Made by a program: the position numbers and the translations under genes. Of a DNA stretch of 64,000 nucleotides, positions 48,277 to 57,943 are shown one piece after another (position 1 is the stretch's first letter; every line of letters starts with the position of its first letter). The notes under the pieces are model-generated. The model saw nothing but the letters and a program-made list of their open reading frames with translations. It was not told the origin of the DNA and did no database searches. Origin of the DNA: Nitrosomonadales bacterium (GTDB lineage: Bacteria; Pseudomonadota; Gammaproteobacteria; Burkholderiales; Gallionellaceae); contig JACQFX010000009.1 of NCBI GenBank assembly GCA_016199835.1, positions 124,001-188,000 on the forward strand, read 5' to 3'.

Positions 48277-48875
48277 GGCTTCACCTGCTCTTTCGCATCC
48301 GCAGCTTTAACCGGGGCACCAGCAACTGCGGCATCCTGCTTGGTCAGGTTGAAATTCAGGGTGAATTCGCTTATACGGTTCGATGAAGTCCCCGTTCCGT
48401 GAATTTCAACCAGCGAAGGTTGCTCCAGCCATGGGGAATCTTCTACCGCACGCATCAGTGTGGAAACCCGCGCATTCGATTGAGCGTAGCCTACCAGATT
48501 TATTCTGTCGCCCACCTGCTTGATGCTTTTCAGATACACGCCGTCAGGCAGAATGCGCAACATCTGATCCAGCAAATGCACGGCATTTGAGCGTGTACTT
48601 TGCAAATTTTCAACCACTGTTTTGCGCGCCAACAATGCATCCGTTTGCTCGCGCAGCTTTTTAATTTCGGAAATTTGCTTATCCAGAATCGCCGTTTCGC
48701 GTTTCAAATATTCATTACGGCGTTCCTGATAGGAAATCTTGGAGCTGATCGCGGCATGCACAAAACCGACCACCAGCGCCCCCAGCACCAGTGAAATCAC
48801 GCAAAAAGCAATGAGCTGTATCTGGCGTGCCTTGCGCTTTTCCGCGCGATGGGGCAATAGGTTGATGCGTGTCAT
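48273..48875 (-). CDS. pilN: Type IV pilus assembly protein PilN
   Basis: 200 residues. The first residues TRINLLPHRAEKRK carry the conserved INLLPxR motif that docks on PilM, followed by one transmembrane helix (LIAFCVISLVLGALVVGFVH), a coiled coil and a periplasmic domain. Part of the inner-membrane alignment complex. Confidence 0.95.
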   Translation of the reverse strand: MTRINLLPHRAEKRKARQIQLIAFCVISLVLGALVVGFVHAAISSKISYQERRNEYLKRETAILDKQISEIKKLREQTDALLARKTVVENLQSTRSNAVHLLDQMLRILPDGVYLKSIKQVGDRINLVGYAQSNARVSTLMRAVEDSPWLEQPSLVEIHGTGTSSNRISEFTLNFNLTKQDAAVAGAPVKAADAKEQVKP

Positions 48876-49972
48876 GATGGGTCAAACCTCCGCATCGCAA
48901 GGCCGCAAGCGACCATCAGCGCCGGGGCATCCATCTGCAGTTGGCGTGGTTTGATACGGCTGGAAAGGGTCATCTGCGCAAAGGGATTGGCCACCAGGGT
49001 GTTTACCTGGGTACGCGTCGCAACAGCATCGTCCAGCCCCGCCAGAGCCGCACAGCCACCCGCCAGAACGATGTAACCTATCTCGTTAAATTGCGTCGAG
49101 GTAAAAAAGAACTGGATGGCGCGAGCCACTTCACTCGCGACATTTTCACGGAAGGGCGCCAGCACGTCGTTTTCGTAATTATCCGGCAAACCGCCATTGC
49201 GTTTGCCCGCTTCTGCTTCATCGGTCGACAGGCCGAACACGCTTTGTATCTGCTGGGTCAACTGTTCGCCACCGATTTGCTGATCCCGCGTATAAACCGA
49301 TACCCCGTTACGGAGCACATTCACATTCATTACGATCGCACCTATATCCACCAGCGCTACGCATTGATCTGCTGCCGTATCCGGCAACTGTGCGCATATT
49401 TGAGCCAATGCCATCTCGGCGGCATACGGCTCCACATCCACGACCACCGCCCGGAGTCCCACTGCCTGCGCAGCAGCAACGCGATCTTCCACGTTGGCCT
49501 TGCGCGACGCAGCCAGCAACACCTCTATTTCTTCGCTATTACCAGGTGCAGAACCGATTACCTGAAAGTCCAGGTTAACTTCATCCATAGCAAAGGGAAT
49601 ATATTGATTCGCCTCGGCTTCAACCTGGTATTCCAGGTCTTCCTCGCGCAATCCGCTGGGCAGGAAAATCTTCTTGGTAATAACTGCCGCTGCGGGTAAT
49701 GCCAGACAGGCATTCCTGATGCGCGTTCCCATGCGCTTCAAGGCTCGCTCCATACATTCCGAAACAGCATCGAGGTTATTGATGTTGCCATCAATCACGG
49801 CGTCTTTTGGCAGCGATTCGATAGCATAACGTTCAACTATATAGTCGCCTTTTTTCGGCGCTTCGCTCAGCTCTACCAGCTTGACTGCAGATGAGCTGAT
49901 GTCTACCCCTATAAGGGGCGGCGTCCGTGTGTGCAAAAAGTCCAGCGGGATGTCAAAATTTCCTTTGAGCAT
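48872..49972 (-). CDS. pilM: Type IV pilus assembly protein PilM
   Basis: 366 residues with an actin/FtsA-like fold: phosphate-1 loop VDISSSAVKLVEL, phosphate-2 LVDIGAIVMNVNVL and the adenosine motif VLAGGCAALAGLDDAV. Cytoplasmic partner of PilN. First gene of the five-gene operon, divergent from mrcA with 110 bp between. Confidence 0.95.
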   Translation of the reverse strand: MLKGNFDIPLDFLHTRTPPLIGVDISSSAVKLVELSEAPKKGDYIVERYAIESLPKDAVIDGNINNLDAVSECMERALKRMGTRIRNACLALPAAAVITKKIFLPSGLREEDLEYQVEAEANQYIPFAMDEVNLDFQVIGSAPGNSEEIEVLLAASRKANVEDRVAAAQAVGLRAVVVDVEPYAAEMALAQICAQLPDTAADQCVALVDIGAIVMNVNVLRNGVSVYTRDQQIGGEQLTQQIQSVFGLSTDEAEAGKRNGGLPDNYENDVLAPFRENVASEVARAIQFFFTSTQFNEIGYIVLAGGCAALAGLDDAVATRTQVNTLVANPFAQMTLSSRIKPRQLQMDAPALMVACGLAMRRFDPS

Positions 49973-50075
49973 AGACTGGTTAGAGATTTTCTGTATAAAG
50001 TGGTTTAAATCCTAGCAATAACTACCAATCAAGTAAAGTTGTTTCTGCGGACTTATTTTCCACAGCAAGAGCCGA

Positions 50076-50081
50076 TATAAT
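50076..50081 (+). promoter_or_regulatory. TATAAT -10-like box overlapping the annotated mrcA start region
   Basis: A perfect TATAAT ends one base before the mrcA ATG at 50083. If used, transcription would start near 50088 and the coding start would move to ATG 50116 (MTSRWWFYPIL). The -35 region is weak (TTATTT), so the site may be chance. Confidence 0.3.
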
Positions 50082-50082
50082 C

Positions 50083-52419
50083 ATGACCAGCTCTCAAAAC
50101 ACCCTTCCGCACGATATGACCTCTCGTTGGTGGTTCTACCCGATTCTTGCTTCGCTTGCACTCTTTCTTGTGCCTTTGCTCCTGCTGGCACTCGCAGCGA
50201 TACTAACCTATCCCACGCTACCTTCGCTAGAGTCCTTGACGGACTATCAACCCAAAATCCCGCTGCGGGTGTACAGCGCAGATGGCGCTTTACTCGGTGA
50301 ATTCGGGGAAGAGCGCCGGGCGCTGGTTAAAATCGGCGAAGTACCCGACCTGATGAAGAAGGCCATTCTTGCCGCTGAAGATGATCGTTTTTACGAACAC
50401 GGCGGAGTGGATTATATGGGTGTGTTGCGCGCCACCTATTCCAACTTTACTTCCGGTGGCGCCAAGCAGGGAGCCAGTACCATTACCATGCAGGTGGCGC
50501 GCAATTTTTTCCTCACCAAGGAAAAAACCTTGTCGCGCAAATTCAACGAAGTATTACTTGCGTTGAAAATAGAACACAATTTAAATAAAGACGAAATTCT
50601 TCAACTTTATATCAACCAGATTTATCTCGGTCAACGTGCTTATGGTTTTGCCGCTGCCTCGCAAGTTTACTTCGGCAAGAATCTGAATCAGCTTGGCGTG
50701 CCCGAAATGGCCATGCTGGCTGGGCTGCCCAAAGCTCCCTCTGCCTACAATCCCATCGTCAATCCCAAACGCGCCCGCTTGCGTCAAATGTATGTGCTAC
50801 GGCGCATGCACGAACTTCATTTCATAGACACCCCGCAATTTGAAGCCGCGCAACAGCACCCCATGGTCGCCAGACATGGCAATCAGGAATTTCCTGTCAA
50901 AGCAGATTACCTGGCGGAAATGGTGCGGCAGGCGGTGTATGAACGCTATCAGGAAGATACCTATACCCAGGGCATCAAGGTCTACACCACCATACGCCAA
51001 CAGGATCAGGCCGCCGCCTACAAAGCCGTGCGTAAAGGCGTGCTGGATTATGATCAGCGCCATAGTTATCGCGGGCCGGAAGGCTTTGTTGATCTGCGCG
51101 AGGGCAATAGCGAGGAAGACATGGAGGATGCATTACAGGACGTTACCGATGGCGACGACCTGATCCCCGCAGTAGTGCAGGAAGCCAGCCCCAATATCGT
51201 CCGCGCTTATTGCAAGGGCGGGCAAATCGCTGAAGTGCATGGTGAGGGATTGAAATTTGCTCAACGTGCACTGGGCGATAAGGTTGCGCTGAATCAACGC
51301 ATACGCGCCGGCTCTATCATTCGTGTTCAGCAAACCGAAAAAGGGGAATGGCAAATCGTCCAGTTGCCCCAGGTGGAAGCCGCTTTTGTCTCCGGCAGTC
51401 CGCACGATGGCGCAATCTACGCTTTGATTGGCGGCTTCGATTTCAACCGCAACCAGTTCAACCACATCATACAAGCCTGGCGGCAACCGGGCTCCAGCTT
51501 CAAGCCTTTCATTTATTCTTCCGCTCTGGAAAAGGGCTTTACTCCCGCTTCCGTCATCAACGATGCGCCGCTGTCGTTCAGTGCTGAAGAAACCGGTAGC
51601 GAAGCCTGGCAACCAAAGAATTTTGACGGCAAATTTGAAGGCCCAATGCGCATGCGGCAGGCGCTTACCAAATCCAAGAATCTGGTTTCCATCCGCATCC
51701 TGCAAGCGATCACACCGCAATACGCGCAGGACTACATCACCAAATTTGGCTTCGATGCCGCCAAACACCCGGCCTATCTCACCATGGCGCTGGGCGCGGG
51801 CTCGGTTACCCCCTTGCAAATGTTGACTGGCTATTCGGTTTTCGCCAATGGCGGTTTCCGTGTGGCGCCGTATTTCATCCAGCGCATTGAGGATGCCAAG
51901 GGTAATATTCTTAGCAAGGCCGAACCCATTGTTGCGGGCGAAAATGCGGAACAAGTTATTGACGTGCGCAATGCTTACACCATGGTCCGCATGATGCAGG
52001 ATGTGGTGCGCCACGGCACCGCCATCCATGCCATGCAACTGGGCCGCTCGGATCTTGCTGGCAAGACTGGCACCACCAGCGATTCGATGGATGCCTGGTT
52101 CTGTGGCTTCCAACCCACCGTAGTCGGAATTTCCTGGATCGGTTTCGACACTCCGCACAGTCTGGGCGACAAGGAGACTGGCGGTGGCGCAGCCTTGCCT
52201 ATCTGGATGGACTACATGGCCAAGGCGCTTAAGGATGTGCCCGAAGCCGTTTACTCCATGCCGGAAAATATGCTGGCAGCGTCAATCAATAATAACGGGC
52301 AGCGTGATGCAAATGGCGGCTTGATAGAATATTTCTATAAGGAAAATTTGCCCCCGGAAACTGCTGCCCTATCCGCCGGAAAAGCACAAAATGAGGCCGT
52401 CAAAGACCAGCTATTCTGA
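50083..52419 (+). CDS. mrcA: Penicillin-binding protein 1A (bifunctional transglycosylase/transpeptidase)
   Basis: 778 residues: a transmembrane helix, GT51 glycosyltransferase domain with catalytic Glu (AAEDDRFYEHGG) and GGAKQGASTITMQVARN, and a transpeptidase domain with SSFKPF (nucleophile Ser), SKN and KTGTTSDSMDAWF. Builds peptidoglycan at the inner membrane. The divergent pilM-mrcA layout is the classic one. An ATG 11 codons in (50116) is a possible alternative start given a TATAAT box at 50076. Confidence 0.95.
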   Translation: MTSSQNTLPHDMTSRWWFYPILASLALFLVPLLLLALAAILTYPTLPSLESLTDYQPKIPLRVYSADGALLGEFGEERRALVKIGEVPDLMKKAILAAEDDRFYEHGGVDYMGVLRATYSNFTSGGAKQGASTITMQVARNFFLTKEKTLSRKFNEVLLALKIEHNLNKDEILQLYINQIYLGQRAYGFAAASQVYFGKNLNQLGVPEMAMLAGLPKAPSAYNPIVNPKRARLRQMYVLRRMHELHFIDTPQFEAAQQHPMVARHGNQEFPVKADYLAEMVRQAVYERYQEDTYTQGIKVYTTIRQQDQAAAYKAVRKGVLDYDQRHSYRGPEGFVDLREGNSEEDMEDALQDVTDGDDLIPAVVQEASPNIVRAYCKGGQIAEVHGEGLKFAQRALGDKVALNQRIRAGSIIRVQQTEKGEWQIVQLPQVEAAFVSGSPHDGAIYALIGGFDFNRNQFNHIIQAWRQPGSSFKPFIYSSALEKGFTPASVINDAPLSFSAEETGSEAWQPKNFDGKFEGPMRMRQALTKSKNLVSIRILQAITPQYAQDYITKFGFDAAKHPAYLTMALGAGSVTPLQMLTGYSVFANGGFRVAPYFIQRIEDAKGNILSKAEPIVAGENAEQVIDVRNAYTMVRMMQDVVRHGTAIHAMQLGRSDLAGKTGTTSDSMDAWFCGFQPTVVGISWIGFDTPHSLGDKETGGGAALPIWMDYMAKALKDVPEAVYSMPENMLAASINNNGQRDANGGLIEYFYKENLPPETAALSAGKAQNEAVKDQLF

Positions 52420-52428
52420 GACCATTTT

Positions 52429-53016
52429 ATGAGTAAAGACCGCACACAACGGCGCGACCTAATGCGCGAACAACTGGCACATCACACCGCCCGGCTGATC
52501 GCGGAGGGCGGCGTTACCGATTTTGCCTTTGCCAAACGCAAAGCCGCCCGACAGATGGGTGCTGGCGACACTCATCACCTGCCCAGCAATCAGGAAGTAG
52601 AAGAGGCATTACACAGCTACCGCGCGCTATACCAACAGGACAGTCACCCGGACACTCTCCACCGACTCCGCGAAGAAGCGCTTGCCGCCATGCGCCAGTT
52701 CGAACCGTTCCATCCTTACCTCACCGGTTCGGTATTGAGCGGCACGGCAAGCAAATTCTCGGATATCAATCTGATGTTGTTCAGCGACGACGCAAAAGCC
52801 GTTTTGCTGTTCCTGCTCAAGCACGACATCGAATTTGAAGATGGGGAATGGAGAATGCAGATCGGCGGCCACGAAGAAACCGTGCCGAGTTACACGCTAA
52901 CCGGGGAATCCGGTATCCAGATACATATCGTCGTGCTTCCCGAGAACGCCCGCTATAGCGGCAGCCGTCACCCGGAAACTCATGCGGACATTGCGGCAGT
53001 GGAAATGTTATTGTAA
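52429..53016 (+). CDS. Nucleotidyltransferase-fold protein, unknown
   Basis: 195 residues. N-terminal helices (REQLAHHTARLIAEGGV, FAFAKRKAARQMG) lead into a nucleotidyltransferase-like core LTGSVLSGTASKFSDINLMLFSDD. The usual metal-binding DxD pair is altered to SDIN, so activity may be weak or lost. It follows mrcA by 9 bp and is probably co-transcribed. Comparable proteins are conserved in betaproteobacteria but, to my knowledge, have no assigned function. Confidence 0.65.
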   Translation: MSKDRTQRRDLMREQLAHHTARLIAEGGVTDFAFAKRKAARQMGAGDTHHLPSNQEVEEALHSYRALYQQDSHPDTLHRLREEALAAMRQFEPFHPYLTGSVLSGTASKFSDINLMLFSDDAKAVLLFLLKHDIEFEDGEWRMQIGGHEETVPSYTLTGESGIQIHIVVLPENARYSGSRHPETHADIAAVEMLL

Positions 53017-53066
53017 TTCCATTGATCCGACGTTCTCATTGCGTCCCAGGTTATCCCTGTCGTGGC

Positions 53067-54347
53067 CTAAACAACCCGCAACACCAGCCCTTTCAAATAG
53101 GCGCCCTCCGGGAAATTCAGCAGCACCGGATGATCTGCTGCCGCATGCAATTTATGCACGATGTGCGCAGTAACATTGGCATCGAGCGCCGCACCCGCGA
53201 TGATCTTCTGGAACAGATCGTCGCTGATGCCGCCGGAACAGGAATAGGTGAATAGCAAACCACCCGGCCTGAGCAGTTTGAATCCCAACAGGTTGATATC
53301 CTTGTAACCGCGTGCAGCTTTTTCGGCGAAGGCAGCGGTGGGTGCGAACTTGGGTGGATCGAGGATAATAAGATCGAACTTCCTGTTCTGGTCACGCAAT
53401 TTGCGCAGTGCGGCGAACACGTCGACGCATTGCCATTCCGTGCGGCTGCCATCCAGTCCATTCAATTCCACATTGCGTTGCGCCAATTGCAACGCATCTT
53501 CCGAGGCATCGATCGACAGCACCAATTTCGCGCCACCGCGCAATGCGTAGAGCGAAAAACCGCCGGTATAGCAGAAGCAATTGAGCACCTCCTTGTCCTG
53601 CGCCAGCGTACCGGTCAGCGCGCGGTTGTCGCGCTGGTCGAGATAGAAACCCGTTTTCTGCCCGTACGCAACATCCACTCCAAAACGCAGGCCATGCTCG
53701 CTGACGGACAAATTTCCCGGCAACGCGCCGCGCAGCACGCCCTTGCGTTCCGGCAATCCTTCCAGCGCCCGCGCATCAGAATCGGAGCGCTCATAGATAC
53801 ACACCGGATCACACAATTCCTGCAAAATATCGGCACAGACATCGCACCAGCGTTCCGCTGCCGCGCTGCCGAACTGCATCACCAATACGCTGTCGTAACG
53901 ATCCACGATAAGGCCGGGCAAGCCGTCGGATTCGCCGTGTATCAGGCGCATGCCGTTGCTGTCCCGCGCCAGTTTCAGGTCATGGCGCAAAGCCAGCGCC
54001 TGTGAAATCCTTGCACGAAAAAAATCGGCGTCTATCTTTTCGCCCGCATTCCACGACCATATTTTTGCCGTGATCTGCGATTGCGCGCTGTAGCCCGCCC
54101 AGGCCAGGAAGCCACCTGCCGCATCGCACACCGCCACCGTATCGCCGTTAGCGGGCGCGCCTTCCATGCGATCCACTGCACCGGAAAACACCCACGGATG
54201 ACGGCGCTGCAAGGATTTCTCGCGGCCTGCCAGAACAAACAGGCACGGCCCATCGAAAGCAATGACCGGCGCATGGGATACGGATGATGAACGTGGTTTG
54301 TGATGCTCGCGGCGGCGCTGGGGCGAGGTGTGGCGTTTCTGGTTCAT
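53067..54347 (-). CDS. rlmI: 23S rRNA (cytosine-C5)-methyltransferase, RlmI-like
   Basis: 426 residues: a basic tail, PUA domain (LFVLAGREKSLQRRHPWVFSGA) and Rossmann SAM methyltransferase with YGQKTGFYLDQRDNR, CFCYTGGFSLYALRGGA, ILDPPKFAPTAA and the catalytic Cys in YSCSGGISDDLF. RlmI methylates C1962 of 23S rRNA. About 30 residues longer than E. coli RlmI owing to the basic N-terminus. ATGA overlap with xerC upstream. Confidence 0.88.
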   Translation of the reverse strand: MNQKRHTSPQRRREHHKPRSSSVSHAPVIAFDGPCLFVLAGREKSLQRRHPWVFSGAVDRMEGAPANGDTVAVCDAAGGFLAWAGYSAQSQITAKIWSWNAGEKIDADFFRARISQALALRHDLKLARDSNGMRLIHGESDGLPGLIVDRYDSVLVMQFGSAAAERWCDVCADILQELCDPVCIYERSDSDARALEGLPERKGVLRGALPGNLSVSEHGLRFGVDVAYGQKTGFYLDQRDNRALTGTLAQDKEVLNCFCYTGGFSLYALRGGAKLVLSIDASEDALQLAQRNVELNGLDGSRTEWQCVDVFAALRKLRDQNRKFDLIILDPPKFAPTAAFAEKAARGYKDINLLGFKLLRPGGLLFTYSCSGGISDDLFQKIIAGAALDANVTAHIVHKLHAAADHPVLLNFPEGAYLKGLVLRVV

Positions 54348-55252
54348 GGGGTTTTCTTCCTGGCGCGCGGATGCGCACCGTCGTAGATTTTGGCAAGGTA
54401 TTGAAAATCGAGATGGGTATAAACCTGCGTGGTAGAAATGCTGGCGTGGCCAAGCATCTCCTGCACTGCGCGCAAATCACCCGAGGATTGCAGCACATGG
54501 GTGGCAAAGGAATGGCGCAGCAAATGCGGATGGACGCCGCTGGCGATGCCCTGTTTGATGCCCCATTGTCGCAATTGCAGTTGCACGGTGCGCGGACTGA
54601 TGCGTTTGCCGCTCTTGCCGACAAACAACGCCGTCTCGTCCGGTTTGGCGAACTGCACACGCACGTTGAGCCAGGCCCGTAGTGCGGCGATAGCTTGCGT
54701 ACCCACGGGCACGATGCGCGTCTTGTTGCCCTTGCCGGTGACACGCACAGCAGCATCGTTAAAGTCCATATCCACCGGATCGAGACCGACCAGTTCCGCA
54801 AGGCGCAGGCCCGAGGAATACAGCAGCTCGAACATCGCCTTGTCGCGCGCGTCGAGTGGCGTCTGCACCGGCAGTTCGACCAGCTTCACCGCTTCGTCGG
54901 GAGACAGCGCATGCGGCAGCGTCCTGGGCGCTTTCGGCGGACGCAGGCCGATACAGGGATTGCCCTTGAAGTTGTGGTCACGTATCAGGTAATTGAAGAA
55001 ACCGCGCCATGCCGACAGCATGCGCGCCAGCGTGCGCCCCCCCAGGCCTTGCCCATGCAGTTGCGCGATGTAGCGGCGGATGTGGTGGCTACGCAGATCG
55101 GAAAGCGGGGTGCTCGCCGCAAGCTGGAACAGACGGCGCAAGTCGCGCGCATAACTCTCCAGCGTGAGTTCAGAATAGCGCCGCTCGTTACGCAGATGCG
55201 CAAGGAAACCTGTCAGCGTGTCCTGGTCAGGATGCGCGGCGCTCTCTGCCAT
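54344..55252 (-). CDS. xerC: Site-specific tyrosine recombinase XerC
   Basis: 302 residues with a SAM-like N-terminal core-binding domain (YSELTLESYARDLRRLFQL) and catalytic residues Arg (SSGLRLAELVGLD), Lys (VTGKGNKTRIVP), HxxR (HLLRHSFATHVL), His (LGHASISTTQ) and Tyr (VYTHLDF). With XerD it resolves chromosome dimers at dif. The dapF-DUF484-xerC order is the conserved proteobacterial one, so this is not the integrase of the nearby island. Confidence 0.95.
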   Translation of the reverse strand: MAESAAHPDQDTLTGFLAHLRNERRYSELTLESYARDLRRLFQLAASTPLSDLRSHHIRRYIAQLHGQGLGGRTLARMLSAWRGFFNYLIRDHNFKGNPCIGLRPPKAPRTLPHALSPDEAVKLVELPVQTPLDARDKAMFELLYSSGLRLAELVGLDPVDMDFNDAAVRVTGKGNKTRIVPVGTQAIAALRAWLNVRVQFAKPDETALFVGKSGKRISPRTVQLQLRQWGIKQGIASGVHPHLLRHSFATHVLQSSGDLRAVQEMLGHASISTTQVYTHLDFQYLAKIYDGAHPRARKKTP

Positions 55253-55255
55253 TGG

Positions 55256-55876
55256 TCACAAACGCGATTGCAGCGCAGCACTCACTGTTTCCGCGATGCG
55301 CTGCAAAAATACCGTGCCCATTTCCGGATAGAAGCGTTGCGCATCTTCGCTGGCAAGTATCAGCAGGCCGATGGAGTGTTCGTTGTTGTGCAAGGGCAAA
55401 TAGGCGAACGAACGCAGATGCGCTGCTGCCTCGCCGAACCATGACTGCGTGTCGTGCAATGCATGATGGGTACATGCCGGCAGTTTCTGCTGGTCGGCAA
55501 AGCTCAGCACTTCGGCGCTGGGCGGCAACCCTTTCCAGACATGCAAGGCGACATGCGGTATGTCGAAGATCTCTTGCAAGTTGCGCGTGACGAGTTCCTG
55601 CAAACCCATCAGGTCGTGCGCGCCAAACATGCCGAGCGTGAATTGATGCACTTTTTGTTGCAGGGCATCATTATCCTTGGCGTACTCCACCAGCTCGCAC
55701 AGCCTCTTTTCCAGCTCCTTGTTCTTTTCGCGCAAGGCCAGCATCTGCCGCTCCGGAAGCGAGATGGTGCGTCCGCCGTGCGGATGTGGAATGTTCACCT
55801 CTGCCAACATGTCGGCATATGCCTCGAAAAATTGCGGGTTGCCTTGCAGGTATTGCGCGACTTCTTCGGCTTTCAT
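55256..55876 (-). CDS. DUF484 family protein (GAF-like)
   Basis: 206 residues: N-terminal helix KAEEVAQYLQGNPQFFEAYADML, the conserved IPHPHGGRTISLPERQMLALREKNKELEKRL coiled coil, then a GAF-like domain ending LQRIAETVSAAL. Always linked to dapF and xerC; the function is unknown. It lies 3 bp upstream of xerC. Confidence 0.9.
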   Translation of the reverse strand: MKAEEVAQYLQGNPQFFEAYADMLAEVNIPHPHGGRTISLPERQMLALREKNKELEKRLCELVEYAKDNDALQQKVHQFTLGMFGAHDLMGLQELVTRNLQEIFDIPHVALHVWKGLPPSAEVLSFADQQKLPACTHHALHDTQSWFGEAAAHLRSFAYLPLHNNEHSIGLLILASEDAQRFYPEMGTVFLQRIAETVSAALQSRL

Positions 55877-55899
55877 TTTTGCACTTTCATGTGATCGGT

Positions 55900-56730
55900 T
55901 TATAAATTTATTTCACCTTCAAATACCGTGATGGCGGGGCCGGTCATCAGCACTGGCGCATCACCACCCGCCCACACGATATTCAGGATGCCGCCGCGCG
56001 TGACAACTTGCACGTCGTTATCGAGCAGGCCGCGCCGTATGCCTGCTACCACGGCAGCGCAAGCACCCGTGCCGCAGGACAGGGTTTCGCCCGCGCCGCG
56101 TTCATACACGCGCAACTTGATGTGGCCGCGATCCACCACCTGCATGAATCCGGCATTAACCCGGTTCGGGAAGCGCGGATGGCACTCGATCAGCGCGCCT
56201 TGTGCGACGACCGGTGCGCATTCCACATCGTCCACCACCTGCACCGCATGCGGATTGCCCATGGACACTACGCTGATCTGCACCGTCTCGCCATTCACGT
56301 CCAGCGGCTGGATGACGGCGTCGCTATCGGTATCGAACGGAATGCGCGCTGCCTCGAAAATTGGCGCCCCCATGTTCACCGTGACCTGGCCATTTTCTTC
56401 CAGGCGCGGTTTGATCAACCCGCTTCTGGTTTCCACCGTGATCTCGCGCTTATGCGTCAGCTTCTGGGCATGCACGAAACGCACGAAGCAGCGTGCACCA
56501 TTGCCGCACTGCTCCACTTCTCCACCATCGGCGTTGAAGATGCGATAACGGAAGTCCGCATCGGGAAACTCGGTTTTTTCCACCAGCAATATCTGGTCGC
56601 AGCCCACGCCGAAATGCCGGTTGGCCAGCAGGCGCAACTGCTCGGGGGTGAGTCGTATTGTATGGCGCACACCATCGAGTACGACGAAGTCGTTGCCTGC
56701 ACCGTGCATCTTGGTAAATTTCAAAATCAT
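55900..56730 (-). CDS. dapF: Diaminopimelate epimerase DapF
   Basis: 276 residues, normal length, with both catalytic cysteines: [12 protein letters not shown] near residue 75 and [13 protein letters not shown] near residue 220. Converts LL-DAP to meso-DAP for lysine and peptidoglycan in a cofactor-free reaction. Starts by ATGA overlap with the tag gene. Confidence 0.96.
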   Translation of the reverse strand: MILKFTKMHGAGNDFVVLDGVRHTIRLTPEQLRLLANRHFGVGCDQILLVEKTEFPDADFRYRIFNADGGEVEQCGNGARCFVRFVHAQKLTHKREITVETRSGLIKPRLEENGQVTVNMGAPIFEAARIPFDTDSDAVIQPLDVNGETVQISVVSMGNPHAVQVVDDVECAPVVAQGALIECHPRFPNRVNAGFMQVVDRGHIKLRVYERGAGETLSCGTGACAAVVAGIRRGLLDNDVQVVTRGGILNIVWAGGDAPVLMTGPAITVFEGEINL

Positions 56731-57296
56731 CCCGCGAGCTCTTTATATCTATAACAATCCATGACGTGGTCGTTCACCATACCCGTGGCCTGCATGTGTG
56801 CGTAGCAGATCGTCGTACCGACGAATTTGAAACCGCGCTGTTTCAATTCCTTGCTCATCGCGTCCGATTCCGGGGTGCTGGCAGGAATTTCGGCGAGGCT
56901 GCGCCAGCTATTTTGGCGGGGCTTGCCGCCCATGAATTGCCAGATGAAAGCATCGAAGCTGCCATATTTCTCCTGCACAGCAAGAAATTTCTGCGCGTTA
57001 TTCACCGCCGCTTCCACCTTCAAACGATTGCGCACGATGCCGGGATTGGCGAGCAGCGATTCTATTTTATTCGCATCGTAGCGGGCAATGCGCTCAGGGT
57101 CGAAATGATCGAATGCCGCACGATAATTCTCGCGCTTTCTCAAAATCGTGATCCAGCTCAAGCCCGCTTGCGCACCTTCCAGAATGAGAAACTCGAACAA
57201 CGCGCGATCGTCGTGCAACGGCACGCCCCATTCCCTGTCGTGATAAGCGCAATACAACGGATCTTTGCCCGACCAGGCGCAACGTTGCTTGTTCAT
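56727..57296 (-). CDS. tag: DNA-3-methyladenine glycosylase I
   Basis: 189 residues from the M in [20 protein letters not shown]; zinc ligands Cys6 and the His in YHDREWGVP pair with the C-terminal His and Cys in [17 protein letters not shown]. Helix-hairpin-helix glycosylase that removes 3-methyladenine. The long upstream extension of the frame overlaps the next gene and is not used; ATG 57296 overlaps its stop (ATGA). Confidence 0.92.
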   Translation of the reverse strand: MNKQRCAWSGKDPLYCAYHDREWGVPLHDDRALFEFLILEGAQAGLSWITILRKRENYRAAFDHFDPERIARYDANKIESLLANPGIVRNRLKVEAAVNNAQKFLAVQEKYGSFDAFIWQFMGGKPRQNSWRSLAEIPASTPESDAMSKELKQRGFKFVGTTICYAHMQATGMVNDHVMDCYRYKELAG

Positions 57297-57727
57297 GTCG
57301 CGCCCGTGCATAAGCGGGAGAAATCGCGCCACATGCAGCGATCCATCACCACCGTGATTCCCGCATCTCTGGCGCGCTGTGCCGCTTTCTCGTGAACCAC
57401 TCCATCCTGCAACCACAGGCGCGGGACGCCGAGCGCGATGCAACTGTCCACGATGGCGGGTACATGCTCCGATGCACGGAACACGTCCACCATATCCACC
57501 TTGAATGGCAAGTTTTCCAGATCGGGATAGGCGCGCTCACCCAATACTTCTTGTACTAACGGCCGCACGGGCACGATGCGATATCCATGCTGCTGCATAG
57601 CCTGCGCCACGCGATAACTCGGGCGCGCCGGATTGTCCGACAACCCCACCACTGCGATGGTATGGATGCCGCGCAACATGCGGCAGATCTCTTCCAGACT
57701 GGGATTGGCAAAATTCATGGCATGCAC
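57293..57727 (-). CDS. CoA-binding domain protein (YccU-like)
   Basis: 144 residues with a Rossmann-like CoA-binding fold: IAVVGLSDNPARPSYRVAQAM, YRIVPVRPLVQEVLGERAYPDL and VPRLWLQDGVVHEKAA, ending with a conserved DRCMWRDFSRL. Small cytoplasmic protein of unclear function. It is the last core gene before the tRNA-Arg and the island. Confidence 0.88.
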   Translation of the reverse strand: MHAMNFANPSLEEICRMLRGIHTIAVVGLSDNPARPSYRVAQAMQQHGYRIVPVRPLVQEVLGERAYPDLENLPFKVDMVDVFRASEHVPAIVDSCIALGVPRLWLQDGVVHEKAAQRARDAGITVVMDRCMWRDFSRLCTGAT

Positions 57728-57838
57728 GATAGCATTTTTGTTCGTCCGGCGACAAATCGGCTATCCCTACGACCTCTCGTCACACGCAAGGTGCATGGGA
57801 AGAGAAAGCAAAAAGCGTTATACTGCGCCGCCTTAAAT

Positions 57839-57886
57839 GCGCCCGTAGCTCATCTGGATAGAGTATTGGTTTCCGAAGCTGATGGT
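57839..57886 (+). repeat. Truncated tRNA-Arg copy (pseudo-tRNA / attachment-site remnant)
   Basis: The first 26 bases (GCGCCCGTAGCTCATCTGGA...GAGT) are identical to the intact tRNA 105 bp downstream, the anticodon-loop part TTTCCGAAGCTG also matches, but the 5' anticodon stem reads ATTGG and cannot pair with GCTGA. The T arm and acceptor 3' strand are absent. A TATACT box at 57819 could drive both copies. Likely left over from element integration or tandem duplication. Confidence 0.75.
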
Positions 57887-57943
57887 CATTTGGGCTTACT
57901 AAGGTAAAATGACCGTAAGTCTCAACGTAATTTTCTGCAAAAA

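Noticed and set aside
54344-55252. Tyrosine recombinase as the integrase of the tRNA-Arg island
   Set aside because: It lies in the conserved dapF-DUF484-xerC operon outside the island and matches XerC in length and motifs.
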